57,408 nucleotides of DNA from CAYWEM01 sp964457225. GTDB lineage: Bacteria > Acidobacteriota > Aminicenantia > UBA2199. This document shows, one piece after another, positions 24,854 through 33,532 of the stretch. Numbering within the stretch: position 1 is the first letter of the stretch; each line of letters starts with the position of its first letter. The position numbers and the translations under genes are program-made. The DNA lies in NCBI GenBank assembly GCA_964457225.1, contig CAYWEM010000017.1, forward strand, positions 1-57,408, in the 5' to 3' direction. Below the pieces are notes generated by a model. The model saw only the letters and a list, made by a program, of their open reading frames with translations, was not told the DNA's origin and did not search any database.

Positions 24854-25660
24854 TCAGCCTCCTATCTGCCAGTTTTCCCGGGTCAGGCATTGAGAACCGT
24901 GCCGGGGCTTGGCTTTTACCGCCCGGCGCAGGCAGGCTCCCAGGTCCTGGAAATCCAGCTCGATTTCCTGGTCGGAAAAAAGGCAGGGTTTCAGGAATCC
25001 ATCGCTGGTCAGCCTGATGCGGTTGCAGTCGCGGCAGGATCCGGGTCTTTCGGCGGCCCGGGCCCGGGGGCTGGTCTTGGGTTCATGCAGGGAATAGCCC
25101 TGGATGCGTTGCAGGATCAGTCCCTTTTCATGGCAAAAAAGACGCATGGCCGGCAATTCGTCGAGATTGAAGTCCGGCATCAGCACCATGTTCAGCTTGG
25201 TATTGACAAAACCGGCCCGGATGGCGGCATCGATCCCGGCCAGGGCTTCTTCCAGGCGGCCGACCCGGGTCAGGCGGCTGTATTTTTCCGGGTTGAGCGT
25301 ATCAAGCGAAATGTTCAGCCGGTCCAGTCCGGCGGCTTTCAGGTCGGAGGCCAGGGCCGGCAGCAGGATGGCGTTGGTGGTAAGGGCTACTTCCCTGATT
25401 TCCGGGATCCGCCTGATCATGGCCACCAGCTCGCTTATCCCCCGGCGGACCAGTGGTTCGCCTCCGGTCAGCCGTATCTTGTCGATGCCCAGCTTGGCCG
25501 CGGCCTTGGTCACCAGCAGGATTTCCTCGTAGGACAGCATGTCGTGGTGGCTTTTCAGCTTGATGCCCTCGGCCGGCATGCAGTAGGTACAGCGCAGGTT
25601 GCAGCGATCGGTGACCGAGACGCGCAGGTAGTTGATGGTGCGGTTAAATGAGTCTAACAT
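24854..25660 (-). CDS. moaA: GTP 3',8-cyclase MoaA, short form
   Basis: A radical SAM enzyme starting molybdopterin synthesis. The N-terminal SAM cluster motif CNLRCTYC, the TGGEPL motif, and the C-terminal cluster motif C-x2-C-x13-C (CRDCNRIRLTSDGFLKPC) are intact, and the essential C-terminal Gly-Gly is present. At 268 residues it is about 50-60 shorter than usual; the missing part lies between the last barrel strands and the second cluster, where EFMP and a helical segment normally occur and LQRIQGYSLHEP is found here. The reading frame is unbroken. It overlaps moeA by 17 bp. Confidence 0.9.
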   Translation of the reverse strand: MLDSFNRTINYLRVSVTDRCNLRCTYCMPAEGIKLKSHHDMLSYEEILLVTKAAAKLGIDKIRLTGGEPLVRRGISELVAMIRRIPEIREVALTTNAILLPALASDLKAAGLDRLNISLDTLNPEKYSRLTRVGRLEEALAGIDAAIRAGFVNTKLNMVLMPDFNLDELPAMRLFCHEKGLILQRIQGYSLHEPKTSPRARAAERPGSCRDCNRIRLTSDGFLKPCLFSDQEIELDFQDLGACLRRAVKAKPRHGSQCLTRENWQIGG

Positions 25661-26813
25661 AAGCTTCGTCTCCGGCGTTCAGGGCGGCCACCCCGGCCGG
25701 GATTTCCAGCAGGGCGTTGGCCCGGACCAGGGCGGGGATATGGGCTGAACCGTGATAGGGCAGGGTGTTGATGCGGCCTTCCCGGAAGTCAACCGGCAGG
25801 AACAGGGTGCGGCTGCTGTTTTTTCTCCGCCAGGAATCCAGCATTATCCCCGTTTGCGGCGGCGGGTCGGGCGGCAGGTTCTGCAGGCGCAGTAAAATTG
25901 GCCGAATGAAAACATGGAAGATAACGAAAGTTGAAACCGGGTTGCCGGGCAGGCCGAAAAACAGGCATTTTTCATGGCGGGCGAAAAGGGTCGGCATGCC
26001 AGGCTGGATGGCCACCTTGTCGAAAACCGTTTGCGCCCCGGCCGCGGCCAGGGCGGCGGGCACGTAATCGAAGTCACCGGCGGAAACTCCGCCGGAGAGC
26101 AGGACCAGGTCATGGCCGGCCATGGCTTCTTTTACGGCCTTGACAGTTAAACTCGGATCATCGGCAACTATGCCCATTGGCCTGGGCCTGGCACCGGCCT
26201 GCTCGACCTGGGCGGCCAGGGAGTAAGTGTTGCTGTCGTGAATGGCGCCCGGCGGCAGGTCTTTTCCCGGGGGCACCAACTCGGAACCCGTGGTGATAAT
26301 CGCCACCCGGGGACGGCGATAGACTCTGAGCCCGGCCTGGCCCTGGGTCGCGGCCAGGGCTATTTCCTGTGGTCTCAGCCGGGTGCCGGCTTTCAGCAGA
26401 AGATCGCCGGGACGGATGTCTTCACCTTTTTTGCAGACGTTGCTGCCGCTTTCCGGGCTGGTGATGTACATGCGGTCTGCTTCGATGCGGGTGTATTCAC
26501 GGCGCACCACCAGGTCGGCGCCCCGGGGCAGGGGCGCGCCGGTCATGATGGCCGCGCATTCGCCGGGTCCAATCCTGACCTCGCTCATTACTCCGGCCGG
26601 GATGGTCGTTTTGATCAGGTATGAAGGTGAATCGTCCGCCGAGTTGACGGCATATCCGTCCATGGCCGATTTGTCGAAGGGCGGCATCTCGATGGCCGCC
26701 CGCAGGTCGGCGGCCAGGACCCGGCCCAGGGAGCGGGACAGGGGGATGGTTTCACGCCGGGGAGAAAGACTTTGGTCAGCCAGGATTTGCCGGGCTTCGG
26801 ACAGGGAGATCAA
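25644..26813 (-). CDS. moeA: Molybdopterin molybdenumtransferase MoeA
   Basis: Inserts molybdate into adenylated molybdopterin. The 389 residues match the family: PPFDKSAMDGYAV at the N-terminus, IMTGAPLPRGAD, TTGSEL, SGGVSAGDFDYV and FGLPGNPVS, and a C-terminal beta domain. The start is a TTG at 26813 with AAGGAGG six bases upstream; that ribosome site is the regulated element of the riboswitch in front. It is the first gene of the five-gene cofactor operon. No molybdoenzyme is encoded in this window. Confidence 0.95.
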   Translation of the reverse strand: MISLSEARQILADQSLSPRRETIPLSRSLGRVLAADLRAAIEMPPFDKSAMDGYAVNSADDSPSYLIKTTIPAGVMSEVRIGPGECAAIMTGAPLPRGADLVVRREYTRIEADRMYITSPESGSNVCKKGEDIRPGDLLLKAGTRLRPQEIALAATQGQAGLRVYRRPRVAIITTGSELVPPGKDLPPGAIHDSNTYSLAAQVEQAGARPRPMGIVADDPSLTVKAVKEAMAGHDLVLLSGGVSAGDFDYVPAALAAAGAQTVFDKVAIQPGMPTLFARHEKCLFFGLPGNPVSTFVIFHVFIRPILLRLQNLPPDPPPQTGIMLDSWRRKNSSRTLFLPVDFREGRINTLPYHGSAHIPALVRANALLEIPAGVAALNAGDEAYVRLI

Positions 26814-26819
26814 CGATTA

Positions 26820-26952
26820 CCTCCTTTCTCCGGGGTGAAGGGAAAGGAGGCCTGTACTTTCTCCTTTCCTGAATGGGAGGCGAAACCGTTTCCCGTTTCA
26901 CCCTGTCGGCTTGGCGGCCTGGTTCAACTTTAGCTCGGCAAGCTCGGAGAAA
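26820..26952 (-). ncRNA. Moco-type riboswitch with translational expression platform
   Basis: In the moeA leader the minus strand shows P1, UUUCUCC (26952-26946) pairing with GGAGAAA (26864-26858), enclosing GGGUGAAAC...GUUUCGCCUCCC, features I recall from the Moco RNA motif. Downstream, CCUCCUUU (26850-26843) can pair with the ribosome site AAAGGAGG (26827-26820), or CUCCUUUCC (26849-26841) with GGAAAGGAG (26869-26861), which overlaps the 3' strand of P1. Forming P1 therefore frees the anti-ribosome-site strand and would shut translation. Assignment is from motif memory and gene context. Confidence 0.78.
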
Positions 26953-26956
26953 AAAT

Positions 26957-26986
26957 ATCTTAACAAATAAAGCAGGCGGCGGTCAA
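26957..26986 (-). promoter_or_regulatory. Promoter of the molybdenum-cofactor operon
   Basis: On the minus strand TTGACC (26986-26981) and TAAGAT (26962-26957) are 18 bp apart; the start site would fall at about 26950, the first bases of the aptamer. Confidence 0.5.
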
Positions 26987-26999
26987 GCAGGGGATGCGG

Positions 27000-29480
27000 T
27001 CACGGCCTGGAAAATGACTTGTGATCAAGGTAATAGAGTATCTTTATCGAGAGGCTGTTGATCTGCGGCTGGCCCAGGAAAAAGCGGGCGTTGCGGAAAT
27101 AATCGTGCAGTATCTCCGAGTGCAGACTGTCGATGGCGTTCTTCCAGACCAGGGACAACTGGCTGCCGGGAGCGAAATTCCAGGTCAGCTTGGTGTCCAG
27201 GGTGAAGGAGTTGAAGTTGATGTCCGGCAGTTCCAGGTCAATATCAGTTGCGGCCAGTCGACCGTTCGGGTTCAGGAAGAAGTATTCCCCGGGGTAGGCC
27301 ACCCGGGACCAGTAGTGGCGCAGGCTGAAGGACAGTGAAAGCACGTTGCTGAAGATGTAACTGCTTCTGATGCTGTTTACGATGGTCGTTCCATTGCGCC
27401 TGCCGAAGTAAACCTCGTCCGGACCGCGCTGTTCGGCATAACCGATTTCGTTGCTGCTGGTGCCGTATTCGAAGCCCAGGGCCAGGTTCAGCCGGTCGCT
27501 GATCCTCAGGGTGGGGGTGAACTTGAGGCCCCGGAAATCTTGGCGGTAAAGGCAAAGAGTTCGGCCCAGGGTGAACTCCCCGTCAACGTAAACCCTCCTG
27601 CGGTAGTCACTCGAGTACATGACGAATAAATCCCAGGCTGAGTCCGTCTGGTAAAACCGACCGGGTACCCGGGGTTCGTAGAAATCTTTTTCACCCCGGG
27701 GCTGGTAATTGAGGCGCAACACCAGCATGAAACGGTCGCGGAACAGCAGTCTCAGGTTGTAGCCCAGGCTGAGCGAGGTAAACTCCCGGGGCTTGAAAAG
27801 GGAATTCCTGGTCAGGCTGAGACCGTGGCTCATGTTGTTCAGCTTCCAGAAGGGTGAAAAAACGTTGTGGCTGAAACTGATGCTGTCGCTGAATTCGTTG
27901 TTGCGCCGCAGGTAGCCCAGGTCGTTCTGGTTGTAGCTGTCGCTGACCAGGTTGCGGGTATAGGAATACTGCCAGGTTCCGGCGAAGCGGCCCAGGCTGA
28001 GCCGGTACTTGTAACCGAAGCTGTCATCAGTTTCCCGGCGGTACTGCTGGCTGAGAGCGGCGCTGCCGCTGATCCGGTAAGCCCGGGAGTTGTCCAGGAA
28101 GCGGAACTCGGCGCCGCTGACGTTCGAGGTGTAACCGTCTTCCAGGCCGGCCACGTTGGCGTTGACCAGGCTGATGAAGGAGTTGTTCCTCAGGCTCTGG
28201 TCCAGCACCAGCAGGCTGTAATTGCTGAACGGCTGGGTGACTATATGTCGTTCCTCTCCGCTTTCCCGGTCCCGGACCAGAGCCCGGGCCGGCCCGGTCA
28301 TGGCGTTGAACACGCCTATCCCCAGTCCGCCCCGGGTGCGCCCGGTCAGCTTGGTGGCGTTTATCAGCCTGGTTTCCAGGGGATTGGCCAACAGGATTTC
28401 GTCCTCGCTCATTTGCGAGTACACCGCGCCGTAGCCCCTGGGACGGGCCCCGATGCGGCGCGAATAAAAAAGCTCAGCCTTGTTGAAAAGCTCCGTGCCC
28501 TCGGTGAAAAACTGTCTCTTCTCGTCGTACTTGACTTCGTAGGGACTCAGGTTCAGTACCAGGGCATCCGATTGCACCTGGCCGAAATCCGGGATCAAAG
28601 TGGTGTCCAGGGTGAAACTCTCGTTCAGCCCGTACTTGATGTCCATGCCGCCGTTGAAGCTGCCGGCCCAGCCCTGCTTGGCGCCGTTTTTCTCCAGGTA
28701 GGCCGAGGTGTAGGGAAAGAAGGCCAGGCGCAGGGGGGGGCGGACATCGCTTATTCCGGTCAGCAGCCCCATGGAAGCAACCCGGTCGGCGATACGCCGG
28801 TCAACGAAATTCCAGCTGGATGATTCCCGGCTGCGCCGGATTTCGCGCCAGAAATTTATGCCCCAGGCCTGGACCTGGTATCGCGGGAAGCGCAGGGCCG
28901 AATAGGGGATCCTGATTTCAGCCTGCCAGCCGTCCGTATTTATTTGCACCGCGCTTTTCCAGACCGCGTCCCAGTTGCGGTCACCACCCCGGCCGCTGGT
29001 GCCGTGGGAAATGTTGGCATCGCTCTGCACACCGGAAGCGGAGACCTTGAAGGAAAAACCATAGATACCGTCGTCGAAGGGATTGAGTTCTATCCAGAAA
29101 GTATCGGCGTTGAGGTTGTCATCGGCGTCTCGCAGGCCCAGTTCAGTGAGAATCAGTCCGGGCTCGGGATCGAACATCCGGGCTCCGATGTAGAGGTTGT
29201 TGTCGTCGTAAAGCACCCTGACTTCGGTGGTCAGCGAAGCGGCCCGGTCGTTATGCGGTTCGTATTGAAAAAAATTCGAGGCGGTTTCAGCCCGGAGCCA
29301 GGCTTCTTCATCGAGCCTGCCGTCGATATGCGGGGGTTGGCTGACCCGTATCGCGTTCAGACTGCGCCTTTCCGGCCGGGTTGAGTTGTTTTGCCCGGGC
29401 AGCAGGCTGTTGACAGAGGTCATGAAAAACAGCAGGCAGATCAGCAGTGGGGTGGTCAAGGGTTGGTTTTGCTTGAGCAT
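27000..29480 (-). CDS. DUF5916-type protein: CBM9-like domain plus outer-membrane barrel
   Basis: An 826-residue exported protein. After a signal-type N-terminus, residues about 45-230 form a carbohydrate-binding-family-9-like domain (HIDGRLDEEAW, LYIGARMFDPEP, ADTFWIELNPFDDG, GWQAEIRIPYSALRF). The remainder is strand-rich with EKRQFFTEGTELF and many aromatic strands, as in DUF5916 proteins that I recall from Bacteroidota, Acidobacteria and Aminicenantes. It is likely an outer-membrane barrel; function in surface binding or processing of glycans or peptides is unproven. Its promoter lies next to the ATG, so the mRNA may be leaderless. Confidence 0.85.
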   Translation of the reverse strand: MLKQNQPLTTPLLICLLFFMTSVNSLLPGQNNSTRPERRSLNAIRVSQPPHIDGRLDEEAWLRAETASNFFQYEPHNDRAASLTTEVRVLYDDNNLYIGARMFDPEPGLILTELGLRDADDNLNADTFWIELNPFDDGIYGFSFKVSASGVQSDANISHGTSGRGGDRNWDAVWKSAVQINTDGWQAEIRIPYSALRFPRYQVQAWGINFWREIRRSRESSSWNFVDRRIADRVASMGLLTGISDVRPPLRLAFFPYTSAYLEKNGAKQGWAGSFNGGMDIKYGLNESFTLDTTLIPDFGQVQSDALVLNLSPYEVKYDEKRQFFTEGTELFNKAELFYSRRIGARPRGYGAVYSQMSEDEILLANPLETRLINATKLTGRTRGGLGIGVFNAMTGPARALVRDRESGEERHIVTQPFSNYSLLVLDQSLRNNSFISLVNANVAGLEDGYTSNVSGAEFRFLDNSRAYRISGSAALSQQYRRETDDSFGYKYRLSLGRFAGTWQYSYTRNLVSDSYNQNDLGYLRRNNEFSDSISFSHNVFSPFWKLNNMSHGLSLTRNSLFKPREFTSLSLGYNLRLLFRDRFMLVLRLNYQPRGEKDFYEPRVPGRFYQTDSAWDLFVMYSSDYRRRVYVDGEFTLGRTLCLYRQDFRGLKFTPTLRISDRLNLALGFEYGTSSNEIGYAEQRGPDEVYFGRRNGTTIVNSIRSSYIFSNVLSLSFSLRHYWSRVAYPGEYFFLNPNGRLAATDIDLELPDINFNSFTLDTKLTWNFAPGSQLSLVWKNAIDSLHSEILHDYFRNARFFLGQPQINSLSIKILYYLDHKSFSRP

Positions 29481-29485
29481 TTTAT

Positions 29486-29514
29486 ATTATCCGGTCAAAC
29501 TGTGATTATGTCAA
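29486..29514 (-). promoter_or_regulatory. Sigma-70 promoter for the DUF5916 gene, possibly leaderless
   Basis: On the minus strand TTGACA (29514-29509) and GATAAT (29491-29486) are 17 bp apart. Only 5 bp separate the -10 box from the ATG at 29480, and no Shine-Dalgarno is present. Confidence 0.6.
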
Positions 29515-29694
29515 TCACCCGATACTGCCAAAATCCTCCACCTGCTTTTGAGTCTGGTTTTAATGGACTTGCAGGCGCTGAGCGCCTGGTTCAGGATTCA
29601 ATTCTGGGATACTGTCTCCAGGCAATGAAAAAATACAAGGATTATATCAACTCAATATTACTGCTAATTGTTTGAATAAAATGGATTTCCCGAT

Positions 29695-29748
29695 GTTAAT
29701 CATGAAGTCAGGGCTGACTTGCTTGGTCGTTCATGCTTCAGGATTAAC
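29695..29748. other. Nested inverted-repeat element in the intergenic region
   Basis: GTTAAT (29695-29700) pairs with ATTAAC (29743-29748), CATGAA (29701-29706) with TTCATG (29730-29735), and inside AAGTCAG (29705-29711) is followed by CTGACTT (29714-29720). It lies outside the transcripts expected from either flanking promoter. It may be an operator, a small structured RNA or a degenerate repeat. Confidence 0.4.
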
Positions 29749-29819
29749 GGTCATAGACTGCTGAATCCTCGGTGGAAATGATATGTTGCGATCAATATTG
29801 CAAAACCGAAGTGACCTGT

Positions 29820-29847
29820 TTGAAAAAAATAAAACAGATGTTATAAT
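29820..29847 (+). promoter_or_regulatory. Sigma-70 promoter for the ABC-type binding protein
   Basis: TTGAAA (29820-29825) and TATAAT (29842-29847) are 16 bp apart, about 77 bp before the ATG. Confidence 0.6.
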
Positions 29848-29924
29848 AACCGGCATAATAATCAGATATAAAATGAATTGAGGTCGGTAATATATTAGAT
29901 GATTGCCGGCGGGGAGGGAGTACG

Positions 29925-31451
29925 ATGAAAGAGCTTATACTGCTTCAGGTAAAAAAACTGTTGAAAACAGTTGTTCAGCTGGGTGTCGTTCTGCTAATGG
30001 TGCCGGCCCCGGTCCGGGCTGATCCCGGCGGCGGGGCGGTTCTGCGTATCGCAGTGCCGGTATTCCCGGACAATCTGAACCCGGTTTACCTGACCGACGA
30101 AACTTCCCAGGCGCTGGCCAACAAGATCTATCACAGCCTGTTCAATTACGATCCGCGGGGCAGGCTGGTCAACGAGCTGGCGGCTGACTGGCGCCTGGTT
30201 CCGGAAGGAGTACTGATCAAGCTGAAACGGGGCTTTTATTTCTCTGACGGCAATGAACTAGGCGCCGGCGACGTGGCCGCCACCATCGGACTGCTCTGCG
30301 ACCCGGTCTATGCCTATCCCTACCGCTCGGGCCTGGAATTCATCGCCGGGATACAGGAACTGGACGGCTGGACTGTTTTATTGCGCTTCCGGGAACAATT
30401 CGCCCCCTGGCGAAGTTACCTGACCTGTAAAATTCTTTCAGCCCGGGAAATAAGCGGCCTGGAAGCAGCCGAGTTCAGAAAGCTCCGGCCGCTCGGCTCC
30501 GGTCCCTTCATGATCAGCCGGGTCCGTGAACCGGTCGGGATCGAATTGGCCGCCAATCCCTTTCATCCTGAGAAAGCTTTCTTTTCCCGGCTTGAATACC
30601 GGGTGGTACTGAGCGGAGTCCAACAGTCACTCAAACTGCTGGCCGGAGAAGTCGATGCGGCCGAGCTGCAGCCCGAGGAAACCAGGGCATACCGGCGGAA
30701 TCCTTCCTGGAGCGGTAAATTCCGGCTGGCCGCTTACCGGAAAACCGGCTACACCTATTTGGCCTTCAACCTGGCCCGGCCCGGTCTCAACTCCGAATTG
30801 AGACAAACAGTCAGGGATCGCCTGTTTCGCTCGGGCTTCCTGGAAAAATTCCTGGACGGTGACGGATGCCCGGTTTACAGTCCATTCCCTCCCCTGGCTG
30901 ATGTGGGATATCACGGGGCTGAACCCGCCATGCGGGTTTTACCGGAAAAAGCCAGCCTGACCATCACCACCAACAGTGAAAGCAAGCTGCGGCGCAACCT
31001 GGTGCTTTTCCTGGTCAGGGAACTGGCCGAACTCAACCTTGAACTCAAACCGGTTTTTCTCGAATACAAGTCCTTTTTGACCGCCCTGCGCGAAGGACGT
31101 TACGACCTGGCCGTGTCGGGTTTTCTGCTCGATGCCGATTACGATATCAGCGAAATCCTGGGCCGGGATGGAAGCGCCAATTACTTTTCCTATTTTTCGC
31201 CGGCCATGGACGAACTGCTGGCCTCCGGGCGTCGGGAAATGGATCCGGAACGACGTCATGCCCTTTACCTGGAGGCGCACCGGCTCTGGGGCCGGGATTT
31301 GCCTTTCCTGCCCCTGTTCAGCCTTTATTATCACGTCGGAATCAGCAGGAAGCTGTTAATGCCGCCTGAACCGTTCAGCTGCATCTCGGCCTGCGGAGAT
31401 TTTTTCGCCGACCTGCGGGGCTGGCGTTTTCGATCAAACCGGGGGCCTTAG
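29925..31451 (+). CDS. ABC transporter substrate-binding protein, family 5 (peptide/nickel type)
   Basis: A 508-residue exported solute-binding protein with a signal peptide cut near PVRADP and a GGGAGGGAG ribosome site. Family-5 features are LNPVYLTDETSQALANKIYHSLFNYDPRGRLVNELAADW, FYFSDGNELGAGDVAATI and GSGPFMISR, with the usual periplasmic two-lobe length. Such proteins capture oligopeptides or similar ligands for an ABC importer. No permease or ATPase genes are nearby, so the partner transporter is unknown. Its stop overlaps the lnt stop by 4 bp on the opposite strand. Confidence 0.88.
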   Translation: MKELILLQVKKLLKTVVQLGVVLLMVPAPVRADPGGGAVLRIAVPVFPDNLNPVYLTDETSQALANKIYHSLFNYDPRGRLVNELAADWRLVPEGVLIKLKRGFYFSDGNELGAGDVAATIGLLCDPVYAYPYRSGLEFIAGIQELDGWTVLLRFREQFAPWRSYLTCKILSAREISGLEAAEFRKLRPLGSGPFMISRVREPVGIELAANPFHPEKAFFSRLEYRVVLSGVQQSLKLLAGEVDAAELQPEETRAYRRNPSWSGKFRLAAYRKTGYTYLAFNLARPGLNSELRQTVRDRLFRSGFLEKFLDGDGCPVYSPFPPLADVGYHGAEPAMRVLPEKASLTITTNSESKLRRNLVLFLVRELAELNLELKPVFLEYKSFLTALREGRYDLAVSGFLLDADYDISEILGRDGSANYFSYFSPAMDELLASGRREMDPERRHALYLEAHRLWGRDLPFLPLFSLYYHVGISRKLLMPPEPFSCISACGDFFADLRGWRFRSNRGP

Positions 31452-32965
31452 GGATTTTCCCGCCTGGTGCTCAGTTTCCGGCGCCATTGGCTGCCTGCCG
31501 AGGCCGATACTGCGGCCAGGCTCAGCAGGGCGCACAGCCAGGGGAACAGGTAACCGGCCCTGGTGAAAAACGTTTCCTGGTCCAGAACCTTGAAAGAAGC
31601 GAGGAAGGCCTCAGCCCGGCCGTATGAAGACTTGTTCAGTACGGTCCCGGCTGAGTCAACCAGGGCGGATATACCGTTGGAAGTGGACCGCAGTAAAAAG
31701 CGCCGGTTTTCAACGGCCCGCAGTACGGCCATGGAAAGATGCTGGTAGGGAGCACTGGTATTACCGAACCAGGAATCATTGGAAGTGGTGACGATGACCT
31801 GGCCGCCCAGCCGGACCAGGTTGCGCACCAGACCGGGGTAAATCACCTCGTAACAGATCGGGGGACTGACATGCAACCCTTTCAGGCTGAGGTTTTTCAA
31901 GTTGTCACCCGGGGTGAAATCTCCGATTTCATCTGTGATGCGGCGCACGAAAAAGAGCAGGCGGCGAAAGGGAATGTATTCGCCGAAGGGAGTCAGCCTG
32001 ACCTTGGCATAACTGTCCCGGCCCCCGGGATGAAAAAGGAACAGCGAATTGAATATCCGGTCCGGGGCCTGCAGGTCTGTGAACCCGGCCAGCAGGGGGA
32101 CTTGTTCAGCGGCGAAATCATCCAGCAGTTCACCGTGGCGCCGGCTCTGGCCGGGGTAGATCGGCACCGTGTATTCGGGCCAGACCACGAAAGAAGCACC
32201 GGTGCGGGCCAGTTGCCCGGATATCTCCAGCAGTCTTGCCAGTTCCCGTTCGATTGAGCCGATGGTCTGGTGATCATCCGGGGTGACGTTGGGCTGGATA
32301 ATGCCCGCGATCCGATCGGGCATCCCGCTTACCTGCTGTTGGTGCAGGCTGAGCAAAGCCCAGCCGGCAAGGTGCAGCAGGGGTATGAGCAGCAGCGCTG
32401 TCAAGCGTTTAAGGTTGCGCCTGATCCAGCAGCGATAGATCAGGACGTTGGCCAGCACCAGTAGAAAGGTCAGCAGGTGGACGCCGCCGGTTTCGGCCAA
32501 TTGGCGGAACAGCAGGTTGTTGTGCTGGCTGTACCCCGCCAGGCACCAGGGAAATCCGCCGAAAATCCTTTCTATGATGAAATCCTTTCCCACCCATATT
32601 GTCGGTATCAACAGCATGGCCAGCCGTGATTGCGGCAGGCGGTTGAGCCAGGGCGCGGCCGCCATTCCAAACAGGGCGTAAAAGAAACCAAGGAATACGG
32701 ATAGAGCGGTAAGGCCGATCAGGCCCAGCGGCCAGGTTGTGCCTCCGTAGAGAACCATGACCCTGGGAATCCAGTAGAGCAGCAGCAGGTTCAGCAGTAT
32801 GCCGTAAAACCAGTACCGGACGAACTGCCTCCCTGAACCGGCCGGAGGCAGCAGGAACAGCGGCAGGAACTGGATAAAGGCCAGGAAAAAAAAGTTGAAA
32901 GGGGCCTGGGAAAGTACTCCCGCGCCGGCCGCGGCGCCGATGGCCAAAAGAGTTTTTCCGGTCAA
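31448..32965 (-). CDS. lnt: Apolipoprotein N-acyltransferase
   Basis: Adds the third acyl chain to lipoproteins in the inner membrane. The 505 residues contain N-terminal membrane helices, a carbon-nitrogen hydrolase domain and a last helix near the C-terminus. The catalytic triad is visible as Glu264 (WPEYTVPIY), Lys321 (KVRLTPFGEY) and Cys371 (PPICYEVIYP), plus TTSNDSWFG. It is the last gene of a four-gene minus-strand operon; its start overlaps the SPOR gene stop by 4 bp. Its presence fits the several lipoproteins encoded in the window. Confidence 0.95.
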   Translation of the reverse strand: MTGKTLLAIGAAAGAGVLSQAPFNFFFLAFIQFLPLFLLPPAGSGRQFVRYWFYGILLNLLLLYWIPRVMVLYGGTTWPLGLIGLTALSVFLGFFYALFGMAAAPWLNRLPQSRLAMLLIPTIWVGKDFIIERIFGGFPWCLAGYSQHNNLLFRQLAETGGVHLLTFLLVLANVLIYRCWIRRNLKRLTALLLIPLLHLAGWALLSLHQQQVSGMPDRIAGIIQPNVTPDDHQTIGSIERELARLLEISGQLARTGASFVVWPEYTVPIYPGQSRRHGELLDDFAAEQVPLLAGFTDLQAPDRIFNSLFLFHPGGRDSYAKVRLTPFGEYIPFRRLLFFVRRITDEIGDFTPGDNLKNLSLKGLHVSPPICYEVIYPGLVRNLVRLGGQVIVTTSNDSWFGNTSAPYQHLSMAVLRAVENRRFLLRSTSNGISALVDSAGTVLNKSSYGRAEAFLASFKVLDQETFFTRAGYLFPWLCALLSLAAVSASAGSQWRRKLSTRRENP

Positions 32966-33522
32966 TTGGCGGAAACGATCGAGAACTTCTGCTTTTCCGC
33001 TTTTTCCAGTTTTTCTTTTTCCCGCTCGGCTTCAGCCCTGGTGGTGAAACGCCCGACCCTGACCCGGAAAAGGTCCCGGCCGCCGGAAACCGAGGAGTTG
33101 ATTTCCGCCGAATAACCCATTTTCCTGAATCTTTCCGCGTACTGCCGGGCATTGGCATAATTGGCGAAGGCGCCGACCTGGACCTGGAAAACGGTTCCAC
33201 CGGCCGGAGCTTTTATTGTTTCCGGTTCCGGTCTTGCCTTTCTTTCTGGTTCCTTGCTTTCCTGAAAACCGTGCAGGGAGAGCTCTTCCTGCAAGTTATG
33301 TTCGGCCGGTTCATTCCCGGCGGGCGGGGTAGAATCGGGCCGGCCCGGGTCTATCCGGGCTTCCCTTTCCAGGGCCGCCTGGGACCAGTCCGGGGCGCTC
33401 ATGGAGGCTTTGCCGGCCCGGTAGCCAAGTACGAAAAGCAATACCGCAATCAACAGGATGGAACACAGGAATACCGCGATGTGCAGGAAAGTGATGCGGA
33501 TTTCAAAATAAGGTTTTTCCAT
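32962..33522 (-). CDS. SPOR-domain membrane protein
   Basis: A 186-residue protein with one N-terminal membrane helix (about 12-33), a proline/glutamate-rich linker and a C-terminal SPOR domain (about 108-186: VFQVQVGAFANYANARQYAERFRKMGY, FRVRVGRFTTRAEAE). SPOR domains bind denuded peptidoglycan, often at division sites. It lies between the slipin and lnt genes in one operon, overlapping lnt by 4 bp. Confidence 0.88.
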   Translation of the reverse strand: MEKPYFEIRITFLHIAVFLCSILLIAVLLFVLGYRAGKASMSAPDWSQAALEREARIDPGRPDSTPPAGNEPAEHNLQEELSLHGFQESKEPERKARPEPETIKAPAGGTVFQVQVGAFANYANARQYAERFRKMGYSAEINSSVSGGRDLFRVRVGRFTTRAEAEREKEKLEKAEKQKFSIVSAN

Positions 33523-33532
33523 GGTCTTGGGG

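Larger units (their letters stand above)
29481..29924. other. AT-rich 444-bp intergenic region
   Basis: Lies between two divergent genes. It holds the DUF5916 promoter, the promoter of the binding-protein gene (29820-29847) and a nested inverted-repeat element (29695-29748). I see no supported coding sequence in it. Confidence 0.6.

Noticed and set aside
24485..25651. Long open frame on the plus strand opposite moaC/moaA (about 390 codons), and similar long antisense frames opposite pyk, DUF5916, the HerA-like ATPase and the antiporter genes
   Set aside because: The opposite strand encodes proteins with full family motifs. These frames have no ribosome sites, unusual composition rich in Gln, Gly and Arg, and are expected shadows in GC-rich codon-biased DNA.
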